The translations under genes were made by a program, and so were the position numbers. The notes under the pieces were generated by a model that was not told the DNA's origin, did not search any database, and worked only from the letters and a program-made list of their open reading frames with translations. A stretch of DNA of 18,637 bases from Hyphomicrobium sp. (GTDB lineage Bacteria > Pseudomonadota > Alphaproteobacteria > Rhizobiales > Hyphomicrobiaceae): assembly GCA_030598645.1 (NCBI GenBank), contig JAUVPN010000011.1:1-18637 (forward strand), given 5' to 3'. This document shows, one piece after another, positions 1 to 6,595 of the stretch; the stretch's first letter is position 1; the number at the start of each line of letters is the position of its first letter.

Positions 1-268
1 CGGTGCCAGCTCTCCACAAGCGGTCCGCGCGTGACTTCAATCAGAATGGGATTGACCATGACATCCTGCCGTGGACGTTCAGGAGTATTTTCGGCGCACC
101 ATCAGGCCTGAACGGAAAGCGATCAAGGGTGGCATGGCGTTTCAGCTGTGCCGCCATAAGTGCTTTGGACTACAAATGTCTCAGGCGAGAGAACCCCCGC
201 CGGCACATCGCAGCGGGGCTCGGCACTAGTTTTATGCTGCGCAGCGCATGAAGCACGGCGATAACGCC
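1..268. other. Window-edge region, no supported gene
   Basis: An open frame at 3-251 (plus) has no recognisable domain, no convincing ribosome binding site and an atypical residue mix, so I do not call it a gene. The only structure seen is a short inverted repeat, CCCCGC at 195-200 against GCGGGG at 213-218, with no adjoining T run. It lies downstream of the minus-strand gene that ends at 269 and could be a weak transcript end, but this is not supported further. Confidence 0.4.
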
Positions 269-544
269 TTAGCCCCCGCACTTTTTCAGTCCCTTTTCAC
301 GCCTCTGAGCGGCCTTGCGCGAAACGTCTGGTCCGACGCTCGCGCACCAATTCTGATGCGTCGCCTTGTCCGTTGACCATTCTTTGCCCTTGAACCCGCA
401 TTTGAGCTTCAAGTTGCGCTGCTGCTGCTCAAGCGACGTTTTCACATACCAGGCGCAATTGGCCTGGGCTGCCGCAGACTGCAGCGCGAGTGCGCCAGCA
501 CAAGCAAGCACCGGAAGAACGGCGCGCCGCCAAACAGTCATCAT
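269..544 (-). CDS. Small secreted four-cysteine protein (hypothetical)
   Basis: A 91-residue protein with a signal peptide: positive n-region (VWRR), hydrophobic core to about residue 25, and an AxA-type cleavage site near AAAQA. The mature part is about 65 residues with four cysteines, in the contexts NCAWY, LKCGF, NWCAS and KKCGG. It is rich in Gln and Lys and contains GKEWSTD. I recall short periplasmic proteins of this look in Hyphomicrobiales genomes, but no function is known to me. The start at 544 is chosen because GAGGTG (556-551) stands 6 bases upstream; a GTG at 553 would lie inside that ribosome binding site. An ATG at 541 is an alternative. Even cysteine count and export suggest disulfides (inference). 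Monocistronic as far as seen. Confidence 0.75.
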   Translation of the reverse strand: MMTVWRRAVLPVLACAGALALQSAAAQANCAWYVKTSLEQQQRNLKLKCGFKGKEWSTDKATHQNWCASVGPDVSRKAAQRREKGLKKCGG

Positions 545-553
545 TATTTCCAC

Positions 554-1200
554 CTCGCGGTTCAGTTTTGGAGCACTTTACGCCCAACGATCCCCGACAT
601 TCGGTAGGCTCGGCATGACCTTCCCAATACAAATAGTTGGTCAAAACTCTAAGATCGTCGGAATGAACCCGGTCTGAACACTGCTCACGCCCGGCTTCAG
701 CTCAACCGGACCTCAAGCTGCCCCGCGCCCACGGCTGCTCCCATACACTGCAATAGCCTCTCAGGCTAACATTCTGAACAGCGAGGGGGCCATTGTGGGG
801 CCAATCAAAATCATCGCGCGCGAAAGCCAACTAAAGCTGTAGATCGCACGCGCAGTCTGGGCGCACACCGGGCCCCTGCTCGCATAGGCAACGGGGATGC
901 GAAGCAGATTCGTATGAAATCGCCCTCGCGCTTCCCGTTGGGTTACGTCGTCGGGATCACGTCCGGGATCCATAGTTTAAGATTTTCATCCTCATCGAGC
1001 AGCGGCCAGACCCTGTCAGGCGGGGCATCGAATTGATCCGTTGTTACAACGCGCATTGTTAGACCCCGTAAAGCATCTGCGCCGTCCACTATAACAAGTG
1101 TCAGGCCCTGTGCCTCAGGGAACAGCGTGCACCCGTCCTATCTGCGAAGCTCCCAATAGAAAGCCGGTAAGCGCCGGCCCATCAATCAAGGGAGAACGCC
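554..1200. other. Gene-poor stretch of about 650 bases
   Basis: Apart from the SRPBCC remnant (904-1056) no gene, tRNA or mobile element is visible here. Open frames on both strands lack domains and ribosome binding sites. The left end should hold the promoter of the minus-strand secreted protein (ATG at 544), and the right end the promoter of the plus-strand unit starting at 1201. Small dyads are present: GTTGT-T-ACAAC at 1040-1050 (inside the remnant) and CCCTG-TGCCT-CAGGG at 1106-1120. A TATAAC-like hexamer lies near 1090, but no good -35 partner could be assigned. Confidence 0.5.
904..1056 (-). pseudogene. SRPBCC-family (START/polyketide cyclase-like) gene remnant
   Basis: Reading from an ATG at 1056-1054, with the G-rich stretch CGGGGT about 7 bases upstream, gives a 37-residue peptide that then meets TAA at 945-943. 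The peptide contains FDAPPDRVWPLL and LKLWIPDVIPTT. These fit the first strand and helix of SRPBCC-fold proteins, where an APPxxVWxLL block is followed by a LxxWMP-like block. The same frame after the stop reads PNGKREGDF, which would continue the domain naturally if the stop were a Tyr codon (TTYP reads as TT-stop-P). Beyond about 910 I see no recognisable continuation in any frame. I therefore read this as the decayed 5' part of a ligand- or lipid-binding SRPBCC gene. The family assignment is by motif only; a real 37-residue product cannot be excluded. Confidence 0.55.
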
Positions 1201-1419
1201 ATGCACGGGCGAATCACCAAGTTCAGTGACAAAGTGGGCTTCGGCGTTATCGAGGCCGAGAACGGCTCCAAGTACCGCTTCGACAAGTCGGCAGTCATGA
1301 ATCTTAACGGCCGTCTCGTCGGCCACAACGTCGACTTCGTCGTGGCGTCGCGCCGCCCCAAAGACATCATTCTTATGACCGGCTCGCCCTGGACCGTCTT
1401 TAACGGCAACGGCGCCTAA
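1201..1419 (+). CDS. Divergent cold-shock-domain-like mini-protein
   Basis: A 72-residue protein whose first 60 residues follow the cold-shock OB-fold layout. GRITKFSDKVGFGVIEAENG matches the strand 1-2 region with an RNP1-like segment (KGFGFI in CspA, VGFGVI here). KYRFDKSAV stands where RNP2 (VFVHxSAI) would be, and LVGHNVDFVV matches the GQxVxF strand. The RNP2 aromatic/His pattern is only partly kept, so nucleic-acid binding is likely but altered (inference). The ribosome binding site AGGGAG is about 6 bases before the ATG. The next gene starts 24 bases after its stop, so the two are probably co-transcribed. Length matches stand-alone Csp proteins (about 70 residues). The short tail SPWTVFNGNGA is not typical of CspA. 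It could act as an RNA chaperone or ribosome-associated factor; the exact role is unknown. Confidence 0.7.
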   Translation: MHGRITKFSDKVGFGVIEAENGSKYRFDKSAVMNLNGRLVGHNVDFVVASRRPKDIILMTGSPWTVFNGNGA

Positions 1420-1443
1420 CCAAACACAAGAGGACTTAAGGAC

Positions 1444-1887
1444 ATGGCTATGACTTGGGACCTGAGCGACGTTCCGACAGTTGAGGCAAACGACCTTGCC
1501 GCCCTCATGCGCACCCTCATTGAGAACGGCCGCGGGCTTGTAATGCTTCGCGGGCTGGAGGACGAAGATCTCAGCACCGTGCAGGCCGAGGCGCAGCGGC
1601 GCTTTCATGGCGAACCGCAGCAAGCCCTTGCCGTTTTCGTGCGCTTTCGCCAGTTGGTCGAAGTGTTCGGAGCCCGGCGCCTTAGGAACTTGATGATGGA
1701 TCACGGACACGCGCTGATGGCTCCGGCCATCGCCATTGCCGCCTCGTTGCGCCTAAACGCCAACCGCGGGTTTAACCCACAGCGCTTTGTGTTGTCGTTA
1801 CACGACGCGCTCGGGGCCAACGTCGTGGCGATGGGGCCGCACACCGAGGCCGCAACGCAAGAGGTTGCGGAGCCGCTCGCGGCTTGA
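1444..1887 (+). CDS. Hypothetical protein downstream of the CSD-like gene
   Basis: A 147-residue protein that I do not recognise. It has no signal peptide and no clear transmembrane helix; an alanine-rich stretch (MAPAIAIAASLRL) near residues 91-103 is more helical than membrane-like. The N-terminal part is acidic (LSDVPTVEANDLAALM), the middle is basic (RRLRN). There are no cysteines and no obvious catalytic motif. AGAGGA at 1429-1434 lies 9 bases before the ATG at 1444; a second ATG at 1450 has AAGGA (1438-1442) 7 bases upstream, so either could be the start. The 24-base gap to the CSD-like gene suggests one transcript. Codon use looks like its neighbours, with GC-rich third positions. Existence as a gene is likely; function is unknown. 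Confidence 0.6.
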   Translation: MAMTWDLSDVPTVEANDLAALMRTLIENGRGLVMLRGLEDEDLSTVQAEAQRRFHGEPQQALAVFVRFRQLVEVFGARRLRNLMMDHGHALMAPAIAIAASLRLNANRGFNPQRFVLSLHDALGANVVAMGPHTEAATQEVAEPLAA

Positions 1888-2004
1888 TCGCAGGGGCTTT
1901 GACCTTTCGGTTACCGTAGATTGCGAAAAGAGGGCTGATTGGCGAGGCCAAGACCGTGCGTCTGCACTATGATGCGCGCACCGTCAGCCAAGAAGCCCCG
2001 CCCC

Positions 2005-3828
2005 ATGAACTCCCCCTCTCCTCAGGCTAGCCTCCCCGCCGTCGGAATTTTCTCCGGCCTCGATGCCGCAACGCGCCAGGCGCTCGCGGACGAACTTGAG
2101 ACGCACTCGCTAAAACGCGGTGACGTGCTCGTGCGCCAGGGGGATACGGCGGACGCGCTCTACATCGTCCTCTCTGGGCGCTTCGCGGTCACGCAGAAGG
2201 GACGGCGCGATCCCATAGCCGAGATCGGTCCCGACCAGCCCATCGGTGAAATTGCGTTTCTGCTGGGCGGCCCGCGCACCGCGACCGTGACGGCCATGCG
2301 CGACAGCCTGGTCTTATGGCTTGGTCGCAAAGAGTTCGATGAGCTTTCGGCAAAATATCCGGCCATTTGGCGAACTCTCACGAGCACTTTGGCCGAGCGC
2401 CTGACAGCGACGACCGCCTCTGAGCCATACGCGCCTGACCCGCGCCCGCGCACCATCACGGTCATTCAGGCCGGACGTGCACCGGTACCAGAACGCTTCA
2501 TCGTCCTGCTGAATTCGGTGTTTGCCGCCGAAGCCAAAACGCTTGTCCTTGACGCTGCCAAGGCCGACCACCTCCTACCTAAGGGCGTAGAACTCGACAG
2601 CGCCGAGGTGACGCAAGCACTAAATGCGCTGGAAAGCGAATATGATTACGTCATCTTTATTGCCGACCCGGAGCTGACACCCTGGTCGCAGAAAGCGATC
2701 CGCCACGCCGATCTACTGCTTTCAGTCGGTACGCATGCCTCCGACCCCACACCCAATGCGTTGGAGAAACTCGCTTGCGAATTTTTGGATAGCGATGCCC
2801 GACGCCTCGTCCTGCTGCATCCACGCCGCAAGGACATTACCGGCACCTCACGCTGGCTGCGTGGACGCGACGTCACAATGCACCACCATGTAGCACTCGA
2901 CACATCCCAGGACGTCGAGCGCCTATTCCGCTTCATCAACGGAACGGCACTCGGTCTCATCGCTTGCGGAGGAGGCGCGTTGTGCGCGGCTCACGTCGGA
3001 CTCTACAAGGCTCTGATTGAGTCAGGGCTCGAGTTCGACATGATGGGCGGCACGTCGGCCGGCGCGGCAATGGTCGGAGCCTTCGCAATGGGCAAGCATC
3101 CCGACGATGTCGACCGCGGCACGCACGACATCTTCATCACAAACCGAGCAATGCAGCGCTACACTTGGCCACGCTACAGTCTGCTAGATCATCGTCACTA
3201 CGATCAGCATTTGGGCCACTATTTCGCGGGCATCAATATTGAAGACTTGTGGATCCCCTATTTCGCAGTCTCCACTAACCTGTCGAGCTACGAGCTGCAC
3301 CACCACCGCCGCGGAGACCTTTTCTCCGCCATCAGAGCTTCCGGCTCAATCCCGGTTTTGCTGCCGCCGGTCTACACAGCTGAGGGCGAAATGCTCGTCG
3401 ACGGCTGTCTGCTCGACAACGTTCCAGTGCGTACCATGCAAGAGTTGAAAAGCGGTCCGAACGTGGTTGTGAGCTTCCACATGCCCGAGCTAGAGCACTT
3501 CGATGTCGACTATGAAAGCCTGCCTTCGCGCGCCGAGCTGGTCCGAATGAGTCTTACACCCATGGGGCGCAAAAAACTGCCGCATGCTCCTGGGCTCACG
3601 ACAGTACTCATGCGCAGCTTGATGGCAAATCGCCTCGACTTCAATCGTCAGATGAAACAGGGTGATCTGCTTATGGTGCCCCCCATACCTGCCAAGATGG
3701 GGATCCTCGACTGGCACCGGCATACCGAGCTTGTGGTGGATACCTATCGCTGGGGGTTGGCCGAGATCAAACGGCTCAAAGCCGAAGGCCACCCGATCGT
3801 CATCAACGCAAAACCACCACCCGCGTGA
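2005..3828 (+). CDS. Cyclic-nucleotide-binding / patatin-like phospholipase fusion (NTE-like)
   Basis: A soluble protein of 607 residues from the ATG at 2005. An N-terminal cNMP-binding domain (about residues 10-135) carries PIGEIAFLLGGPRTATV, close to the phosphate-binding cassette GE(L/I)A..PRTATV, so ligand binding looks intact. The middle (about 150-315) resembles the linker region of neuropathy-target-esterase-type proteins. The patatin domain follows: oxyanion loop CGGGALC (321-327), nucleophile elbow GTSAG with Ser351, and catalytic Asp466 in VDGCLLDNVPV. Family members hydrolyse phospholipids or lysophospholipids with a Ser-Asp dyad. Two positions are odd: the usual GGGxARG has Leu in place of Arg, and DGG/DGA is DGC. 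An in-frame TTG (1939) and ATGs (1969, 1972) would add 12-22 residues; 2005 fits the domain start and has AAGAAG upstream. It converges on the SMR gene 14 bases away. Confidence 0.88.
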   Translation: MNSPSPQASLPAVGIFSGLDAATRQALADELETHSLKRGDVLVRQGDTADALYIVLSGRFAVTQKGRRDPIAEIGPDQPIGEIAFLLGGPRTATVTAMRDSLVLWLGRKEFDELSAKYPAIWRTLTSTLAERLTATTASEPYAPDPRPRTITVIQAGRAPVPERFIVLLNSVFAAEAKTLVLDAAKADHLLPKGVELDSAEVTQALNALESEYDYVIFIADPELTPWSQKAIRHADLLLSVGTHASDPTPNALEKLACEFLDSDARRLVLLHPRRKDITGTSRWLRGRDVTMHHHVALDTSQDVERLFRFINGTALGLIACGGGALCAAHVGLYKALIESGLEFDMMGGTSAGAAMVGAFAMGKHPDDVDRGTHDIFITNRAMQRYTWPRYSLLDHRHYDQHLGHYFAGINIEDLWIPYFAVSTNLSSYELHHHRRGDLFSAIRASGSIPVLLPPVYTAEGEMLVDGCLLDNVPVRTMQELKSGPNVVVSFHMPELEHFDVDYESLPSRAELVRMSLTPMGRKKLPHAPGLTTVLMRSLMANRLDFNRQMKQGDLLMVPPIPAKMGILDWHRHTELVVDTYRWGLAEIKRLKAEGHPIVINAKPPPA

Positions 3829-3842
3829 TCGCGGCTTGGCAG

Positions 3843-4172
3843 CTAGTGCTGAATGCTATTTGAGAATCCGTTGATGAGAACGACGCCGGCCGCAATCAGG
3901 CCGATTCCGATTATCGCCGGCGCATCTAGAACTTGCTTATAAAGAATCCACGAAACTACACAGATGAGTACAATTCCGCATCCAGCCCACACGGCATATG
4001 CGATGCCCACGGGGATTGTGCGCAGGGTCAGCGTCAGGAAGTAGAACGCTGACGCGTAGCCGACGATAACGATAAGCGAGGGGATGAGTTGCGTGAACTC
4101 CTCAGAAGCCTTTAGCGCGGCGGTGCCGATGACTTCGCTCACGATGGCAATCGCCAGGTACAGATAAGAAAT
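3843..4172 (-). CDS. SMR-family (EmrE/Qac-type) multidrug transporter, probable ATT start
   Basis: A four-helix inner-membrane drug/proton antiporter that works as a dimer. SEVIGTAALK holds the essential membrane glutamate (Glu14 of EmrE, here residue 13). IPVGIAYAVWAGCGIVLI is the EmrE-type helix 3 signature and differs from the SugE/Gdx type. The first conventional start in frame is GTG at 4142, but this would leave the glutamate at position 3 and cut off half of helix 1, and it has no ribosome binding site. The frame continues upstream without a stop (YLYLAIAIV) to a TAG at 4181-4179. An ATT codon at 4172-4170 sits 9 bases after AGAGGGG and gives 109 residues, against 110 in EmrE. I therefore place the start at the ATT. 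Alternatives are a CTG at 4163, a mutated ATG or a sequence error. It lies 101 bases after the DUF2147 gene. Confidence 0.82.
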   Translation of the reverse strand: MSYLYLAIAIVSEVIGTAALKASEEFTQLIPSLIVIVGYASAFYFLTLTLRTIPVGIAYAVWAGCGIVLICVVSWILYKQVLDAPAIIGIGLIAAGVVLINGFSNSIQH

Positions 4173-4273
4173 TGCCCGCTACCCCTCTGGCACGATCACT
4201 ATGGCGAACTGTGACGGGCGTACCATTTTTGGTGTAGGACGCCCGCCTTATCCCTTGCGTATAGTAGGCCTTT

Positions 4274-4693
4274 CTAGGCCTTGCAGAGTTTAAGATCGAC
4301 CGGCGCACGAGTCCAGAACATCGTCTCGCTAAACCACTTTGTACCGGCGTAGCCCAAAATCTTTAGCTTCCCGTCACGCAACACGGTGATCTCAACGTCA
4401 TATTTCGCATCCTCGTCGGGATCGTAGATCCAGCCATTATCCCATCTGTTGCGTGCAACCGGCTTAACGTTACCGAGCACTTGAAGGCCGCAAGCCTCGG
4501 CATTGGCGGAGTCCTCAAGCCAGACGACGTTACCGCATAAGTTCTTGCCACACTGTTTGATCTCCACGGCGCCGCGACCAGTATGATCGATCCAGATTCC
4601 GGTTGCGTTTGTGCTGGCTATTGCAGGCGAGCCAGAAACGGCCGCGCCGACCAGGATCGCGGCCTTTAGGACGCGACAGACAAGTCTGATCAT
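4274..4693 (-). CDS. DUF2147-family secreted protein
   Basis: A 139-residue exported protein. The signal peptide (residues 1 to about 26) reads from MIRLVCRVLKAAILVG to SPAIA. The mature part shows the DUF2147 layout: GIWIDHTGRGAVEIKQCG, LCGNVVWL, a central WDNGWIYDPDEDAKYDVEI, then LKILGYAG and FSETMFWTR. These proteins form a small lipocalin-like beta barrel and occur in the periplasm of many proteobacteria; their ligand is not established. Four cysteines remain after cleavage (two in CGKNLC, one in EACG, one near the C-terminus), so disulfides are possible. The ATG at 4693 is chosen because AGGAGA stands about 7-8 bases upstream; the frame is open further upstream but without signals. It is divergent from the acyltransferase gene at 4978. 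Confidence 0.85.
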   Translation of the reverse strand: MIRLVCRVLKAAILVGAAVSGSPAIASTNATGIWIDHTGRGAVEIKQCGKNLCGNVVWLEDSANAEACGLQVLGNVKPVARNRWDNGWIYDPDEDAKYDVEITVLRDGKLKILGYAGTKWFSETMFWTRAPVDLKLCKA

Positions 4694-4977
4694 GTGGTTC
4701 TTCTCCTCTTCCAGTATTCTTTGGCTATAGTCGCGTCGTGGACGCATCGTTTGAGTGGTCGCTGAGCTTATCGACGGCCTGCCGCGGCGGCTGTTCCCTG
4801 CGGAACATTCGAGCAGACGCGTAGCAGACAGCTTTCCTGCCGGCAGGCAGCAAGTGGCGTAGAAGGACAGAGAAGCGATGGGATGCTGGCAACACGCTAT
4901 AAATCGGTATTGTTCATCGACATGCCCAAAAGGCTTGTGCGCACGACCGGCCAACCGACCAAGACGGCAGCCGTGAC
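4694..4977. promoter_or_regulatory. Divergent intergenic region with two dyads
   Basis: These 284 bases separate the divergent DUF2147 and acyltransferase genes and so should hold both promoters, although no convincing -35/-10 pair could be chosen. Two perfect symmetries are visible. TGTTCC-CTGC-GGAACA at 4792-4807 has 6-base arms and a 4-base centre. CCTGCCGGCAGG at 4836-4847 is a continuous 12-base palindrome. Either could be a regulator site or an RNA hairpin. The GTTC/GAAC half-sites recall alphaproteobacterial LexA boxes, but the direct-repeat GTTCN7GTTC form is not met. Confidence 0.4.
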
Positions 4978-6159
4978 ATGATCGACGGGCAGCCCATCGC
5001 TGTACGCCATCTCACCAGCATCACGCGGCTTACCCGCGAGGATTGGGATCGCCTGTTCTCGGGGCGCGCGGAGGGCTGGGATTATTTTCGCGCTTGCGAG
5101 CAAGCCGCGCCTGAAGGTTTTCAAGCCTCCGCCATGGCCGCCTATGCGGGGGCTGCGTTGGTTGCCGCCGTGCCTCTCTTTCGCACCGACTACCGCCTCG
5201 ATTTGTCGCTGGAAGGATCGCTAAAGCCAGCCATTGAATGGATCCATCGCAACGCTCCTAAGCTCGTCGCCTTGCCCGTGCTCGGAATGGGCTCTCCGCT
5301 CACGGAGGAATGCCTGATCGGATTTCAGCCGGGCATGGAAGAACACGACCGCACCGCGGCCTTCGAAGCGTTGCTACGCGGAATGAATGACCATGCCGTC
5401 TTGAACAAGATCCCGCTTCTGGCGCTCAAAGACGTAATGGATAGCGACACGACGTGGGCACACGGACTACTGAAAAATCAAGGCTTCACCCGCGTTGCCA
5501 CCCTGCCAGTCGCTACGCTGCATCTGCCCTTCTCTAGCGAAGACGAATACCTTGCGAGCCTTTCGTCGTCGATGCGCAGCGATCTTCGGAAAAAGATGCG
5601 TCGCGCGAGCGAAGTGAAGTTCGAGTTTCGCGACTCAATTGCCGATATCGAGGATGAAATCGCCGCGCTATTCGAGGAGACGCGGGCCAACAGCAAAGTC
5701 GACTATGGTTCATTTGATGAGGTCCCCGCCACCTACTTCCGTGAAGTGATGCGTAATTGCGATGGCAAAGCTCATGTGATGCTGGGCATCATCGATGACA
5801 AACTTGTCAGCTTCAATATCTCGCTTACTGAGCCCGACCGGCTGCTCGCGAAGTATATCGGCATGCGCTACCCCGACGCGCGCAAGCACAATCTCTACTT
5901 CCTCAATTGGATGGCGATGGTCCGATACTGCATTGATCGTGGCATTCCGTGGATGCAGGCGGGGCATACCTCTTATCGCCAGAAGGCGCGGCTGGGCTGC
6001 AAGCTTAAGCGCAGCTGGATCTACTTCAAGCACCGCAACATGCTGATTAATCCGCTGTTCAAAGGATTTGGCCCGATGATGGCCTTCGACCAGATGGACC
6101 CCGACCTACAGGCATTCGGCGATGATGCCCCGTACCTAGAGCCCGGCGCCGCCCCCTAA
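4978..6159 (+). CDS. GNAT/FemAB-like acyltransferase (CelD/BcsL or Acetyltransf_6-like)
   Basis: A 393-residue cytoplasmic protein. The C-terminal half carries the FemAB/GNAT-like signature: SLSSSMRSDLRKKMRR (about residues 196-211), matching the basic helix LSxxxRxxLRRK before the acyltransferase core. Then come an acceptor/cofactor-binding fold with VMLGIIDDKLVSFNIS and a final QAGHTSYRQKARLGCKL block typical of these families. The N-terminal half looks like a degenerate repeat of the fold. Related proteins transfer acyl or aminoacyl groups in cell-envelope, exopolysaccharide or peptidoglycan work; the substrate here cannot be read from sequence. The ATG at 4978 is the first start in frame and its ribosome binding site is weak. 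The gene stops 5 bases before the end of convergent arfB, so the two transcripts must overlap. Confidence 0.75.
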   Translation: MIDGQPIAVRHLTSITRLTREDWDRLFSGRAEGWDYFRACEQAAPEGFQASAMAAYAGAALVAAVPLFRTDYRLDLSLEGSLKPAIEWIHRNAPKLVALPVLGMGSPLTEECLIGFQPGMEEHDRTAAFEALLRGMNDHAVLNKIPLLALKDVMDSDTTWAHGLLKNQGFTRVATLPVATLHLPFSSEDEYLASLSSSMRSDLRKKMRRASEVKFEFRDSIADIEDEIAALFEETRANSKVDYGSFDEVPATYFREVMRNCDGKAHVMLGIIDDKLVSFNISLTEPDRLLAKYIGMRYPDARKHNLYFLNWMAMVRYCIDRGIPWMQAGHTSYRQKARLGCKLKRSWIYFKHRNMLINPLFKGFGPMMAFDQMDPDLQAFGDDAPYLEPGAAP

Positions 6160-6164
6160 ACATA

Positions 6165-6587
6165 TCAGTCGAGATCTGGTTTCGATCGGCGAAGTTTCTT
6201 GACACGCGAGCGTTTGGTCTTGTCCTCGCGGCGGCGTTCTTTCGATGCGCGCGTCGGCTTGGTTGCCACGCGCCGCTTCGGTACGATAGCGGCTTTGCGG
6301 ATAAGTTTAAGCAGTCGTTCGCGCGCGTCATCGCGATTGCGCTCTCGTGTGCGAAAGCGCTCAGCTCGAATGACCAGCACGCCTTCCTCCGTGAGACGCC
6401 GCCCAGCGAGCCTCTCCAGCCGCGCGGCTACACTTGGCAGCAGGGCTGAGCACTGACGTACATCAAAACGCAATTCCACAGCGGTTGCGACTTTGTTTAC
6501 GTGTTGTCCGCCAGGCCCGGAGGCGCGTATAAACCGCTCCTCAAGCTCACGATCATCGATGACAATATCTTTGCTGACGCGCAGCAT
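6165..6587 (-). CDS. arfB: Alternative ribosome-rescue factor ArfB (YaeJ-type peptidyl-tRNA hydrolase)
   Basis: A 140-residue protein, the same length as E. coli ArfB. It has the catalytic domain of class I release factors without the codon-recognition domain: SGPGGQHVNK with the GGQ at residues 26-28, as in E. coli, then AVELRFDV and RTRERNRDDAR. The C-terminal tail is strongly basic (KPTRASKERRREDKTKRSRVKKLRR) in a lysine/arginine-rich run that in ArfB enters the empty mRNA channel of stalled ribosomes. It hydrolyses peptidyl-tRNA on non-stop complexes. It starts 8 bases after the stop of the FAD oxidoreductase gene, so the two are probably co-transcribed; many alphaproteobacteria carry arfB. 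The tail is complete to the stop at 6165. Confidence 0.93.
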   Translation of the reverse strand: MLRVSKDIVIDDRELEERFIRASGPGGQHVNKVATAVELRFDVRQCSALLPSVAARLERLAGRRLTEEGVLVIRAERFRTRERNRDDARERLLKLIRKAAIVPKRRVATKPTRASKERRREDKTKRSRVKKLRRSKPDLD

Positions 6588-6595
6588 GCGGCCTC

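Noticed and set aside
195..218. CCCCGC/GCGGGG hairpin as a rho-independent terminator
   Set aside because: The 12-base loop and missing T run make it too weak to call.
1186..1710. 174-codon minus-strand open frame
   Set aside because: It is antisense to two plus-strand genes with ribosome binding sites and has no domain.
2965..3430. Patatin fusion as part of a CBASS-type defence operon
   Set aside because: The phospholipase is fused to a cNMP-binding domain, but no CD-NTase or other defence gene is adjacent; the architecture is that of housekeeping NTE-like enzymes.
4792..4807. LexA (SOS) box
   Set aside because: GTTC and GAAC are inverted with a short gap, while the alphaproteobacterial site is a direct repeat GTTCN7GTTC.
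4694..4954. N-terminal extension of the DUF2147 frame
   Set aside because: The signal peptide and AGGAGA ribosome binding site place the start at 4693; the upstream residues look non-coding.
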